Shown: positions 32,404 to 42,224, numbered from the stretch's first letter. The stretch: 64,000 nucleotides of DNA from Petrolisthes cinctipes (GCA_033782935.1 JAWQEG010000717.1:930001-994000); one strand, 5' to 3'. Program-made: numbers and translations. Notes: generated by a model not told the origin, from the letters alone.

Positions 32404-33880
32404 ACTGCAGAAAACTAATTAGAAACAAGATAGGCCCATTGCATGATGGGAACGGTGTCTTGCAAAACACTGATGAAGAGATGGCAGACATTCTAAATTC
32501 CCATTTCTCATCAGTGTTCACCCGAGAAGATGGGGGTAACATCCCTGAGCCAGGCACTACTCATGAGGGTGTTACCATAGAAATAGTCCAATGCAGTGAA
32601 GCAGAAGTTAGAGACAGAATAGGCAAATTAAGTCTCAATAAATCTCCCGGTCCTGATAAATTTCTTCCTAGGGTCTTGCGAGAGGTATGTGACCAGGTAA
32701 CCCCTCACCTGGTTGCTATCTTCAATATCGCTTGAAACGGGAGAGGTCCCATCTGACTGGAAGGAAGCAAATGTGACTCCCATATTTAAAAAGGGAGATT
32801 GCCATCTTCCTGGAAACTACCGACTTTCAGAAAGTCTTTGATAAAGTACCTCATCAGAGGTTGATGGCAAAAACCCGTGCACTGGGAATAAGGGGCATGC
32901 TTGCTAAATGGATTAAGAATTGGCTGACTGACCGGCGCCAAAGAGTAGTAATCAATGGGGAAGCCTCAAATTGGGCATCAGTCACAAGTGGGGTTCCTCA
33001 AGGTTCAGTTCTAGGTCCACTACTCTTTATAATCTACACTAATGATATAAATGTGGGCATTGTCAGTCGAATTGCAAAATTTGCTGATGACACCAAGTTA
33101 GGGTGTAATGCTTCATCATTTGAAAAGGTAGAACAACTACATAAAGACCTAGAGAAAGTAGGAGAGTGGTCTGAACGATGGCAGATTCCATTCAATTTGG
33201 ACAACTGTAAAGTGATGCACATAGGTCCAGCCAATCAGAGAACCAGTTACTCTTTGTTGGGAAATGAAATTAGTAGTACTGACTTGGAGAAAGACTTAGG
33301 TGTACTGATCAGCAGTGACCTCAAATTCTCCAAGCAGTGCCTCGAAGTAGAGAAGAAAGCCCAGAGGCTTCTTGGTTACATAAAGAGGCAATTTAGATTT
33401 AGAAACAAAGAGATAGTCCTTACTCTGTACAATTCTTTGGTTTGGCCACATCTGGAATATGCTGTGCAGTTCTGGTCGCCGACTCTCAAGAAAGACATTG
33501 CGAGGCTTGAGAAAGTCCAGGCTAGGGCCACCAAACTGATCCCATCAATTAAGCACATGGGCTACCAGAGAAGGCTGCAGGCACTAGGTCTCTTCTCATT
33601 AGAGACGAGACGCTTGAGAGGTCAACTAATTGAAGTTTTCAAAATCCTTCGTGGATATGAAAACATTGATTATCAGTGCCTGTTTAGCTTAAACACTAAT
33701 GCAACTAGAAACCATGGACGGACTTGAAACGTTTCCGCCATAATACGTTAGGTAATTTCTTCACATATAAAATCTGCAATGTCTGGAATCAGCTACCAGC
33801 AGAGGTAGTTGATAGTTCCTCGATAGAGCAGTTCAAGACACAGTTAGACAAAGTTCTGCCAAGCCTGTTAGAGTTAAAGT
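32364..33880 (+). pseudogene. CR1-like LINE 1, reverse transcriptase
   Basis: Early RT (CKENPKEFFGYVN, KSPGPDKFLPRVL) breaks at about 32735. After GNYR near 32820 it jumps to DFQKVFDKVPH, losing roughly 80-100 residues. The rest, 32861-33727, is a good RT: SGVPQGSVLGPLLFIIYTND, KFADDTKLG with the FADD catalytic pair, LVWPHLEYAVQFWSP, and RRLRGQLIEVFKILRG. A frameshift near 33727 separates the last 50 codons (FFTYKICNVWNQLP). Confidence 0.86.
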
Positions 33881-34091
33881 GATTGTTTCCTCCTTTCCTG
33901 TACAAAAATTTCCTAGTCCGACCATTTTTTCTCTAGGTTAGGTACATTTCCATTTCCATACCCGCAATGCGGGTGGGAGAGGTGGGTGGGGAGAGCCTTC
34001 TCTTTACTATACTTTTCTCTCACTATTAGTTAGCAACTGCTACTACACCTACGTATGGTATGGGTCGTAAGACCTTTTGAGGTGCTACTTG

Positions 34092-34108
34092 TCCTTGTAA
34101 CTCCTTGT

Positions 34109-34164
<56 letters not shown>
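34092..34164. repeat. CR1 3' terminus: CCTTGTAACT x2 plus (CT)n
   Basis: Two 10-bp direct repeats then about 27 CT units, passing into a GT-rich stretch. It is identical in layout to the end of the CR1 at 59927. Confidence 0.88.
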
Positions 34165-34168
<4 letters not shown>

Positions 34169-34319
34169 GTGTGTCTGTCTGTCTGTGTGTCTGTGTGTGT
34201 GTGTGTGTGTACAACTAACAAACCTAACACCAATAAATAATAACACGACAAAAACGCTAATAACAATAACTCTAAAAATAACTCCAATAACAACAATATT
34301 AAAACTACAGAACTATTAA

Positions 34320-34341
34320 CATTTGTTGTTATTATTATTAT

Positions 34342-34373
<32 letters not shown>

Positions 34374-34392
34374 CATGTGTGTTATACATGTG

Positions 34393-34478
<86 letters not shown>

Positions 34479-34890
34479 TATATATATGTGTATTATATAT
34501 GTGTGTGTGTTATATATATGTGTGTTATATATGTGTGTGTTATATTTGTGTGTGTTATATATATGTGTGTTATTTATATGTGTGTTATTTATATGTGTGT
34601 TATATATGTGTGTGTTATATATATATATGTGTTATATATATATATGTGTGTGTTATATATGTGTGTGTTATATATGTGTGTGTTATATATATGTGTGTTA
34701 TATATATGTGTGTGTTATATATATGTGTGTTATTTATATGTGTTATATAAGTGTGTGTTATATATATGCGTGTGTTATATATATATGTGTGTTATTTATA
34801 TGTGTGTTATATATATGTGTGTTATTTATATGTGTGTTATATGTGTGTGTGTCATATATATATATGTGTATTATATATGTGTATTGTCTT
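34320..34890. repeat. Compound microsatellite: (TAG)n, (TA)n, TATATATGTGTGT arrays
   Basis: A (TAG)n run (34340-34372), (TA)n (about 34395-34472) and then imperfect 12-16-bp TA/TG units to 34890. The long Ile/Cys/Tyr frames here are artefacts. Confidence 0.95.
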
Positions 34891-35052
34891 TTCTTTATTA
34901 TTTCTAGGGTGAACTGGGACTCTTGTTGTTGTTGTTGTGAAGTGCTGAGATGAAGTGCTGTGAAGAATTGTAGGTTTGTATGCATGTATGTGTGTGATTC
35001 ATATGTGTCATACTAGATGGTGACATACACACACACACACACACAGACACAG

Positions 35053-35135
35053 TGGAGCTTCATGGGGGTTGGTTGGTAAGACTACTAACACCACCCCAGC
35101 AGCTTCATGGTGTTGGTTGGGAAGGCTACTAACAC
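35053..35135. repeat. Tandem duplication, about 48-bp unit
   Basis: GCTTCATGGGGGTTGGTTGG ... CTAACACC occurs twice in tandem with minor changes, after an (AC)n run at 35027-35044. Confidence 0.7.
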
Positions 35136-35136
35136 C

Positions 35137-35478
35137 TTAATTATTTTCATATGTTATCTTTCGTACTTACTGTCCCACCCCTCAATCATCTTCTTCCTTT
35201 GGTGCCATATGACCTGGCTGTTATGGTACAGTCGTCAGCAAAAATTCGTGCCATTCAGCTGGAGTGAGAGGAGCCTCCATGGTAAACTGCTAACACACTA
35301 TGAGAGTTGACAACTATGGATTAAATGTATAATACTGAAGATCATTAGCCATTTAAATCATACTTTTCAACTCTCATACAGTGTTACCAGATTTGCAGGT
35401 CTTCCTCTCACTCGTGCTGATCGGAACGAATATCTGCTGCCGACTGTACCTAATATCAGTCAATCAATCAATCAGTCA
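35137..35478 (+). mobile_element. LINE 3' tail fragment split by a MITE
   Basis: GGTGCCATATGACCTGGCTG before the MITE and CCTAATATCAGTCAATCAAT after it match the 3' end of the LINE-like unit at 48750-48812. With the MITE removed, the two parts join at TA. Confidence 0.72.
35229..35446. mobile_element. 218-bp TIR MITE (CAGTCG... ends, TA duplication)
   Basis: Left end CAGTCGTCAGCAAAAATTCG; right end, read inward, CAGTCGGCAGCAGATATTCG. Similarity continues for about 45 bp. TA lies on each side (35227-35228, 35447-35448). CAGT termini with TA duplication indicate a Tc1/mariner-type non-autonomous element, related in its ends to 50453-50615. Confidence 0.82.
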
Positions 35479-35484
35479 CTCCTG

Positions 35485-35680
35485 GTGTGTGTTGTGTGTG
35501 TGTAACTTTTTACTCTACAAAGATATTTCAGTTAACAGATTACCATTATTTTTGTTGATGGGGTGGTGTTGTGAGGGAGAATGGTGTTGGTTGTGTGTTG
35601 TATATATGTGTGTAACTTTTTACTCTACCAAGATATTGCAGTCAATAGGTTACCGCCTCCTTGATGGGGGCGGGGAGATT
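35485..35680. repeat. Tandem duplication, about 108-bp unit
   Basis: TAACTTTTTACTCTACAAAG ... GATGGGG occurs at about 35500 and again at about 35610 with several substitutions. Confidence 0.75.
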
Positions 35681-35869
35681 TTTTTGTGGCGGTTTGGCCC
35701 CCGTAACTTCCTTCCTTGGCAGCATTGGGGGGGGGGGGGGTGTCCCACGACGTAGACGCCCCCACGAAGTAGACGCCGCCACTCCAGGACCAGTTCTGTT
35801 GTTGTTGTGTGACATACAGTACTTTGGAAGAATGACAACACTCTAATGTACAGCCACAATCAAATAACC

Positions 35870-35900
35870 ACCGACACACACACACACACACTTAGTCGTT

Positions 35901-35927
<27 letters not shown>
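35870..35927. repeat. (CA)n microsatellites
   Basis: Two CA runs separated by TTAGTCGTTA. A G12 run lies nearby at about 35728-35740. Confidence 0.9.
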
Positions 35928-35929
<2 letters not shown>

Positions 35930-35931
<2 letters not shown>

Positions 35932-36340
35932 TTTCATTCCATTTACCATACATATATTTATGTGTAAATTTATGTCTATATTTATGTTTACTTTTCAAAT
36001 TGTATAATTAGGTATATTTATATTATTATATAGTTGTTGTTATTGATGTTCTCCCGGGGCAGAATGTCCTCCTGCCCCACAGACACTCTGGTCTGTATGT
36101 CCCTATATGTCTGTATGGTCCTATATGTCTGTATGGCACTATATGCCTGGACTACTGAAGCACATCCCAGGGAAATGGGACCACAGCTTACTGGACCAGG
36201 GAGTCTGGGGGCTATAATATTTATACTTTATACATGATATGATATGCTATAAATATACTCTATAATATGTTTATCTTTATAAACTCAATATTATTTAAGT
36301 GTACTTTTCAATTTATATCATTACTATATACTTTTTAATC
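35930..36340. other. AT-rich stretch with no gene seen
   Basis: Contains three imperfect copies of a 21-bp unit (CTATATGTCTGTATGG type, 36090-36145). No coding evidence. Confidence 0.5.
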
Positions 36341-36377
36341 TACATTGGTTGAGTTGTTGTATTAGTTGGCCGAAGTT

Positions 36378-36417
36378 CCTTGACGTTTCGGTGAGATCAT
36401 TCTCCATCCTCAGAAGG
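36378..36417 (-). ncRNA. Hammerhead-ribozyme-like motif of PLE 2
   Basis: On the minus strand: CCUU, CUGAGGA, an unpaired U, a stem II of GG-A-GA pairing UC-A-CC, then GAA, ACGU, C, and AAGG, which pairs with CCUU. Same arrangement as at 23875-23910 but with different paired sequences in stems I and II, as expected of conserved structure. Orientation is opposite to the PLE ORF here; inverted PLE termini could explain this. Confidence 0.5.
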
Positions 36418-36512
36418 GTTGTAAGTGAAGTAATGTTGAGATTTACCTCTATTTATGGCTGTCTGCTGGGTAAGGGGTCGGGGCTAGGGCAGGTTAGCTG
36501 GCTCCTGATTGG

Positions 36513-36622
36513 TCGGGCCACGGGTTGGCTGATCATGGTGGATTGCTGGCTGTCTGGAGGATCTTAGAAGGTAATTATGCTGGGGGTTGGACTGTTGACT
36601 GGCTCTGTTGGTTGTTTGAGAC
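36513..36622 (+). repeat. PLE 2 inverted terminal repeat, left
   Basis: 110 bp matching the reverse complement of 39374-39483 with about two mismatches. Confidence 0.92.
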
Positions 36623-36639
36623 CTAGACCTACGAGAACA

Positions 36640-37258
36640 ACACCGACGGAAGGAAGAGACCAACGCAATTAAAAAACTATCCAGACTCCATGGAGGTAAC
36701 ATCAAGCTTCCAAGACCAACAAAAGGATATATCAACCTCTCCAATACCGACCTGACACCAGAACAAGAAGAACTACTAGACAAAGGTTTAAATTGCCACT
36801 ACCAAACTAAACCACAGCCCCACCGCAAACGACTCGAGATAGAAGTTATGATGGACGACATTCACAAGCTAGAGAAAGCTGGCAAAGTGAGAACTTCACT
36901 AGACCTACAACCGTCCCTGCTGACTAAGGCCGGGAAATCACGAGGATCACACCACAGCAAGAACATCGAAAAGAAACACATTCAGGCAGCCAGACAGTTA
37001 AGAGAAAACCCCAGCATCATCATCCGTAGAGCTGATAAAACTGCGAATTTCGTCATCCTTAACAAAGAAGAATACCTCAATAAAATGGACACCATCCTCG
37101 GAGACGAAACAAAATTCAAGAGGATAACAAGAAACCCCACAGAAGAAATTATAAAAAAAAAATCAATACCACTATCACAGCAATTAATGCCGCAGCAGGA
37201 GGAGTTCACCTCCAGAAACTCATCGGGAACTTCTCGCTTGGTTATGCCTATGGGACTG
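36640..37258 (+). pseudogene. PLE 2 ORF, N-terminal part
   Basis: Open reading from about 36640: KKLSRLHGGNIKLPRP, then RRADKTANFVILNKEEYLNK, the conserved pre-RT block of Penelope ORFs. An A10 run at about 37151-37160 shifts the frame; the continuation INAAAGGVHLQKLIGNFSLG is in another phase. At TTAA (37259-37262) a transposon interrupts the ORF. The codons before and after the insert join as GTV-KTHKPD. Confidence 0.82.
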
Positions 37259-37262
37259 TTAA

Positions 37263-37895
37263 CCCCCAGAGTCCGGGCAGCGGGATTTCCCGCTCGGTCG
37301 ACAGAGGCCGGGCAGCGGGAAATCCCGCTCTGTCGACAGAGCCCGGGCAGCGGGAAATCCCGCTTTTGGTAATTTATGGGGAAAAACGCCAAATTTGTCG
37401 GGATTTTTTTTGATCTGGCTATACTTCACCACCAGACCTTTTCATCCCCACATTCAATCAGTGTGTGCTTGACCGTGACAATGGCTGGGCGTAGTGAAGA
37501 AAATACGGGCTCGTTCGATTCGGTGTATCCTACCGCGCTGCCGGGCGAAACCTCTCTTGTAACCTCCACTCCGCGGGTGCAACCAGCTAGATTGAGTCAC
37601 AGCCACGCTCACAAAGCGAACGCAGCCTCGCTCTCATGGGAAAAGTGACCTCCATTCCTCACTTGATTTCTCGGCAATGGAGTGTCCTAGAGAGCTGGGG
37701 TTGGTTTTAATGGAAAGAGGAGGAGTTGATGGTGAGTACACAATCAAATTTAAGTTGTTCAGTATTGTAGTTTAGACGTAGGGAGTAAGAGAAGTAGAGT
37801 GATTTTCCGGGAAATACCCGGACAGGCAGGGTAAAAGTTAGTATTGCGCCCAGAACCACAGAACGTATTTCCATTCTTGGCCCGTCCCGGAGGGG
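37263..37895. mobile_element. piggyBac-type non-autonomous insert (633 bp, TTAA)
   Basis: TTAA at 37259-37262 and 37896-37899 flank it exactly. The ends are CCCCCAGAGTCCGGG and, inward from the right, CCCCTCCGGGACGGG: short C-rich imperfect TIRs of piggyBac style. Removing it restores the PLE reading frame. No transposase inside; one short plus-strand frame (37376-37648) has no recognised domain. Confidence 0.82.
37273..37368. repeat. Palindromic 36-bp subterminal repeats
   Basis: Three tandem copies of a unit containing AGCGGGAAATCCCGCT (dyad) and TGTCGACA (dyad), directly inside the left end of the TTAA element. A related CCGGGAAATACCCGG dyad lies near the right end (about 37806-37820). 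They are plausible transposase-binding sites; this is inference. Confidence 0.8.
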
Positions 37896-37899
37896 TTAA

Positions 37900-39272
37900 G
37901 ACCCACAAGCCTGACAACCACCTGAGACCTATCATATCCCAAATACCTACCGTCACCTACCAGGTAGCCAAAACACTCAACCAGCTCCTATCTCCATATG
38001 TGCCCTGCCAGTACAGTATCTCTTCACCTACAGACTTCCTTGAGATCCTGAAAGATGCCCCTGAAGCTGCATAACAGAACATTGCCTCACTGGATGTAGA
38101 AAGTCTGTTCACCAATGTACCAGTGGACAAGACAATTGAATACATTTTAAAACGTGTTTACCACTCACACCAAACTCCACCTACGAACATCCCGGAGAAG
38201 GCCATGAAGACACTATTAGAAATATGCACAAAAGAGGCCCCATTCACCTGCCCCCGAGGACATTTGTACCAGAAAATTGATGGTGTAGCCATGGGTAGTC
38301 CCCTTGGAGTCCTCTTCGCGAACTTCTTTATGGGGACTATCGAAGAAGAGCTCCTCTCTACAAGCCGTCCTCCCATCTACTGCAGGTACATAGATGACAT
38401 CTTTATTTGTGTTAAAGACCTCCAGGAGCTACATGACCTAAGACAACGATTCATATCATCTTCTGGACTCAACTTTACCTTCGAAGAGTCCACCAATGGA
38501 AAACTCCCATTCCTAGACATCATGGTCACAGCCAGTAACAACGGTTTTGAAACTACTGTCTACACCAAACCCACCAACACAGGACTGTGCCTCAATGGAA
38601 TGAGCGAGTGTCCCGAAAGATACCTGCGTTCCACTATCAACGCCTACATTAGAAGGGCCCTCTCCCACTGTACCACCTGGAAAGCCACTCACACTGAACT
38701 TGACCGAATCACACAAGTACTCGTGAATAATGGTTACAATAACTCCACCATCAACGCAGTCATTAACCAACACTTAAGGAAATGGTACGAAAAAGAAGAC
38801 ACCATCCAAAGCACTGGCAACGATATCAAGATATATTACAAGAACCATATGTCTACAGAACACAAAAAAGATGAAACCATCATGCGAGACATCATAAAAA
38901 AAAAATCACGTCCACCCCACTAATCCAGAGGATAAGATCAACCTAATCATCTACTACAAGTCCCGCAAAACCTCTCATCTCATACTCCGAAATAGACCTA
39001 CTCAAGATAAGACGCCTCTTCAGCAAGACCACGTCATTTACCGACACACCTGCAACAATGTGGACTGTGGGCCACACTCTTACATCGGGATGACGAGGAC
39101 TCACTTGACGAGACGCCTTACCCTACACCTTCAAAATGGCACTATAAAAAGTAACTACAAGACACCATTCCATCAAGCCCTCACCCGCCAAGACCTCAAT
39201 AATAACACCATCATTTTGGACAGAGAATCAGACCACAGACGACTGGCCTTCTTGGAAACCATATACATTTAA
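37900..39272 (+). pseudogene. PLE 2 ORF, reverse transcriptase and GIY-YIG endonuclease
   Basis: KTHKPDNHLRPI, then SLDVESLFTNVPV (motif A), GVAMGSPLGVLFANFFM, CRYIDDIFI (YIDD active site), NGKLPFLDI and YTKPTNTG: the Penelope RT motifs in order. A TAA at about 38072-38074 interrupts before motif A. A second A10 run at about 38896-38905 shifts the frame before the endonuclease region, which resumes as TCNNVDCGPHSYIGMTRTHL with SYIG in place of YIG and ends LAFLETIYI. Three lesions make the copy defective, but all motifs are recognisable. Confidence 0.87.
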
Positions 39273-39373
39273 ACACTACACCCGTCACTGAACATACAAA
39301 CAGAAGACTTTCAAACACTTCCCACCTCTAAAAGAATAATCAACAACAGTATATCCCCCCCTACCATCCAAAC

Positions 39374-39483
39374 TACTCAAACAACCAACATAGCCAGTCA
39401 ACAGTCCAACCCCCAGCATATTTACCTTCTAAGATCCTCCAGACAGCCAGCAATCCACCATGATCAGCCAACCCGTGGCCCGA
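39374..39483 (-). repeat. PLE 2 inverted terminal repeat, right
   Basis: Reverse complement of 36513-36622. It ends where the DIRS-like element begins. Confidence 0.92.
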
Positions 39484-39502
39484 CGATGACTAGTGACGGG
39501 AA

Positions 39503-40510
39503 TTAAGTCGCCCGACCTTTTCCCTTCGGGCGGCCCCTCCCCCTCATGTGTCTCCCACGGGGACCCTGGGGAATGGAGGGTGGAGTACCCATAGCCACAC
39601 AGGGGGTAGGGGAGAGCGAGTGGAACAGATACCTCGTCCTGAAGGAGGAAGTGGAAGTCCAGTACCCCAAATCCCAAACCCTCTCCACCGAGTGAGTCCT
39701 GAGGAAGGCGAGGGAGGCGGCCACGGCCCTAACGCTGTGAGCCCTCGGGGCGCGTCCGGGATCCCCATTCTCTATCACTCGGCAGAGAAGGCGAGCGATT
39801 GACCTAGGGAAGAGAGGGTTACCAGACCTAGAGTTGTAGAAGAGGTTGTCCGGAGAAGCCCCTCTCGTCGCCTCCACGTAAGTAGTAAACGCGTGGACTG
39901 GACAGAGGGGGTGGAAACTTCCATCCCTCAGGAACGAGGGTACTGCGAGAGGGCCAATCCTGTTGTCAGCCTGCTCGTTCTTAGCTAGGAAAGCAGGAGA
40001 GGGGGAGATAGTTAAAGAAGTAAGGTTAGGGCTTACAGATGAAAAGGCTGTGTGACGGGTAAGGGCTGCCAACTGAGAGGCCCTGTACCCTGTAGCTAAG
40101 TCGAGCAGGAAGAGAGCTTTCTGGAAGAGGTGACAAACCTCCAGAGGAACCCCCTTGAAGGTCAGGTAGGAAAGGACGCGGTGAAGGGACCAGGAGGGAG
40201 TCTGGGCCCGGTGAGGTGCGGTCCCCGCTCGAATCCCCATCCTCAGGAGAGAGAGAGGCCTCTCCGAAACCTTAATGTTAAAACCTAGGAGAAGGGGATC
40301 AGACAGGGCTGTGTGATGCGCAAGCACCGTCGCCGAGGCCCTGTTGGTGGAATCGGCGAGCCACGTGAGGAATTCCAGGACCGTGTCCTCCGAGATGACC
40401 CTGGAGGGGTGTCTTCATAAGAAGTCCTGGAATCTTTTCCAGCACGATTCGTACTGTCGCACCGACGACTGACGATGAGCCCTCAGCATCTTGCCCACTG
40501 TCTCCTTAGT
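39503..40510 (-). pseudogene. DIRS tyrosine recombinase
   Basis: Minus strand. The N-terminal core-binding segment (KMLRAHRQSSVRQYESCWKR) starts in the overlap with the RT end near 40500. One TGA at about 40412-40414 interrupts it. The catalytic part (39503-40327) is open and keeps the recombinase tetrad: R in LATGYRASQLAALTR, H-xx-R in RAHSVRAVAASLA, and the final Tyr in FRTRYL after a Trp. The C-terminus is Arg/Gly-rich. Role in the family: strand exchange to insert the circular intermediate. The single stop is the only visible defect. The frame starting at 40327 begins with GTG and is not the true start. Confidence 0.88.
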
Positions 40511-42224
40511 GAACCTTTGCTGAGGACTCCCCGTAGAAAATCCAAGCATGTAGTTTCAGTGACGCTTGGAGTGGTGCAGACAGGGTGCTGGAGAGGCACG
40601 CCGATCCCAACTGAAGAGGATGAGGGCACCACCGGGACAGTTCTCCGAACCACGGCTGCGCTGGCCAGAGAGGGGCTATGAGGAGTACCCTCCCCCTGAA
40701 TGTGCGCAGCTTGAGGATCGCCTTCAGGAGGACTGATGTAGCTGGGGGTGGGAAGAGGTAGAGATACCCCCACCTGTTCCAGTCCTCTGTGAAGGCGTCC
40801 GGGCCTCCCGCCTCTGTCCTGGAAGAGAAAGTTAGGAACAGAGGAAGTAGGGCCGTGGATGGGGAGGCGAACAGGTCCACCTCCGGTGTCCCGTAGCGAA
40901 GGCAGAGTGATTCGAACACAAGGGGACACAGTTGCCACTCGACTGACGTCCCCTTGAACCTGGATAGAGCGTCCGCCCAACCGTTCTCCCACCCTGGCAC
41001 ATAGCGGGCCGAGAGGTGAATGTACCTCTTGGCCGCTATCGAAAAAATCTGTTCTGACAGGGACAGGAGAATTTCCAACCGTGCGGTGCCCTGTCTCTGT
41101 AGGCACTGCACGGCCGCAACATTGTCCATATCGAAGCGGACGCCTATCCTGGAGAACTGTGGGTGTCTGTTGAGCCACTCCCTTGCTTCCATCAACTCCC
41201 GGGCGTTGATGTGTAGTAGCCTCTCCTCTTCCTTCCATCCCCCGCACCGTTGATTTCCCAGGCAAGACTGGTATCCCCAGCCTACGTCCGATGCGTCTGC
41301 CGCCACCGTGATCCCCGGGGGAGGGAACACCCAGGGGACTCGCTGACGCAGGGCACCGGGACGTAGCCAGGGGCGAAGGAGACGTTGGAGAGAGGAAGTC
41401 ACTTGCCTGGGAAGGTCCCTGTGTGCGGGGGAAAGGTGGAGGTTTACCTCCCGCGTCAGCCTCCTGTGTTTCAGTCGTCCCAGGGGCATTGCAGGGGCCG
41501 CGAAATTTAGGGACCCGAGCAATGATTCCCACTGGCGGCGAGAGTAAGTACGGGAAAAATACGCCTGGCGGACGTGGCGGAGGGTCCGGCAGGCATTGTC
41601 TGGAGCGAGAGAGAGGGTGGCCGAAAGAGAGTCCCACTCTATTCCCAGCCAACACAGTTTGCGAGTGGGAGTGAGAGAGGACTTGGGGATGTTCAACAGG
41701 AACCCCATTTCCTCTAGCACTCCCCTCGCTACCCTGACGTTGTTTGCTACCTGCTCCTTGGAAGGGGCGTGAAGCAACCAATCGTCCAGGTACATGAGGG
41801 TGGGGACACCCGCCTCTGCCAGACGGGATGCCACCACCCTCACGAGCTTTGTGAAGACTCGAGGAGCTAGAGAGAGACCGAAAGGGAGCCTGGTAAACTG
41901 AAACGTCTCGGTCCCCACCTGGAAGGCCAGAAAACGGCGACACCTGGGGTGGATCGGGACGTGCCAGTACGCATCCTTGAGATCCAGGGATGCTAACCAG
42001 TCTCCCCTCCTTAGAACTGTGCGGACCTGGGCAACCGAAACCATCTTGAAACATAAGGTTTTCACAAATTTGTTTAGCTTGCTCAGGTCCATCACTAATC
42101 TCGTTTTTCCCTGATCCTTTTTGGGGACCGTGAATAAACGAGAAAGAAAGACCCTCCCCGTCGCCCGCTCCACTACCACTTTTTCCCGCATTTCTAACAC
42201 ATGCGGGACGACCGAAAGTGACAC
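40506..42224 (-). CDS. DIRS reverse transcriptase / RNase H
   Basis: 572 codons from a GTG at 42224; the frame is open further upstream to about 42400, and an acceptor-like TTTTCCGTTACAG on the minus strand precedes it (about 42256-42268), so the true start is uncertain. RT motifs: FTVPKKDQGKTRLVMDLSKL, LASLDLKDAYWHVPI, LPFGLSLAPRVFTKL, MYLDDWLLH (YLDD). RNase H: AADASDVGWGY, INARELMEAREW, FDMDNVAAVQCLQ, WADALSR. The region after RNase H (EVDLFASPSTALLPLF ... FPPPATSVLLKAI) is typical of DIRS proteins. The frame is intact. It overlaps the YR frame at its 3' end. Confidence 0.9.
   Translation of the reverse strand: MSLSVVPHVLEMREKVVVERATGRVFLSRLFTVPKKDQGKTRLVMDLSKLNKFVKTLCFKMVSVAQVRTVLRRGDWLASLDLKDAYWHVPIHPRCRRFLAFQVGTETFQFTRLPFGLSLAPRVFTKLVRVVASRLAEAGVPTLMYLDDWLLHAPSKEQVANNVRVARGVLEEMGFLLNIPKSSLTPTRKLCWLGIEWDSLSATLSLAPDNACRTLRHVRQAYFSRTYSRRQWESLLGSLNFAAPAMPLGRLKHRRLTREVNLHLSPAHRDLPRQVTSSLQRLLRPWLRPGALRQRVPWVFPPPGITVAADASDVGWGYQSCLGNQRCGGWKEEERLLHINARELMEAREWLNRHPQFSRIGVRFDMDNVAAVQCLQRQGTARLEILLSLSEQIFSIAAKRYIHLSARYVPGWENGWADALSRFKGTSVEWQLCPLVFESLCLRYGTPEVDLFASPSTALLPLFLTFSSRTEAGGPDAFTEDWNRWGYLYLFPPPATSVLLKAILKLRTFRGRVLLIAPLWPAQPWFGELSRWCPHPLQLGSACLSSTLSAPLQASLKLHAWIFYGESSAKVH

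Larger units (their letters stand above)
31050..34164 (+). mobile_element. CR1-like LINE 1, degraded
   Basis: Contains the end of ORF1, an AP endonuclease and RT of CR1 type, and a 3' end made of CCTTGTAACT twice followed by (CT)n. The same 3' terminus occurs on the minus-strand CR1 at 59927. A (GT)n/(CT)n stretch at about 30999-31057 borders the left side. Confidence 0.85.
36340..39483 (+). mobile_element. Penelope-like element 2 with inverted terminal repeats
   Basis: Plus-strand ORF with PLE-type reverse transcriptase and a C-terminal GIY-YIG endonuclease. It is flanked by 110-bp near-identical inverted repeats (36513-36622 and 39374-39483) and preceded by a hammerhead-like motif. Interrupted by a 633-bp TTAA-flanked insert. 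Confidence 0.86.

Noticed and set aside
34323..34953. Frames up to 194 codons rich in Ile, Cys, Tyr, Val
   Set aside because: Translation of TA/TG microsatellite.
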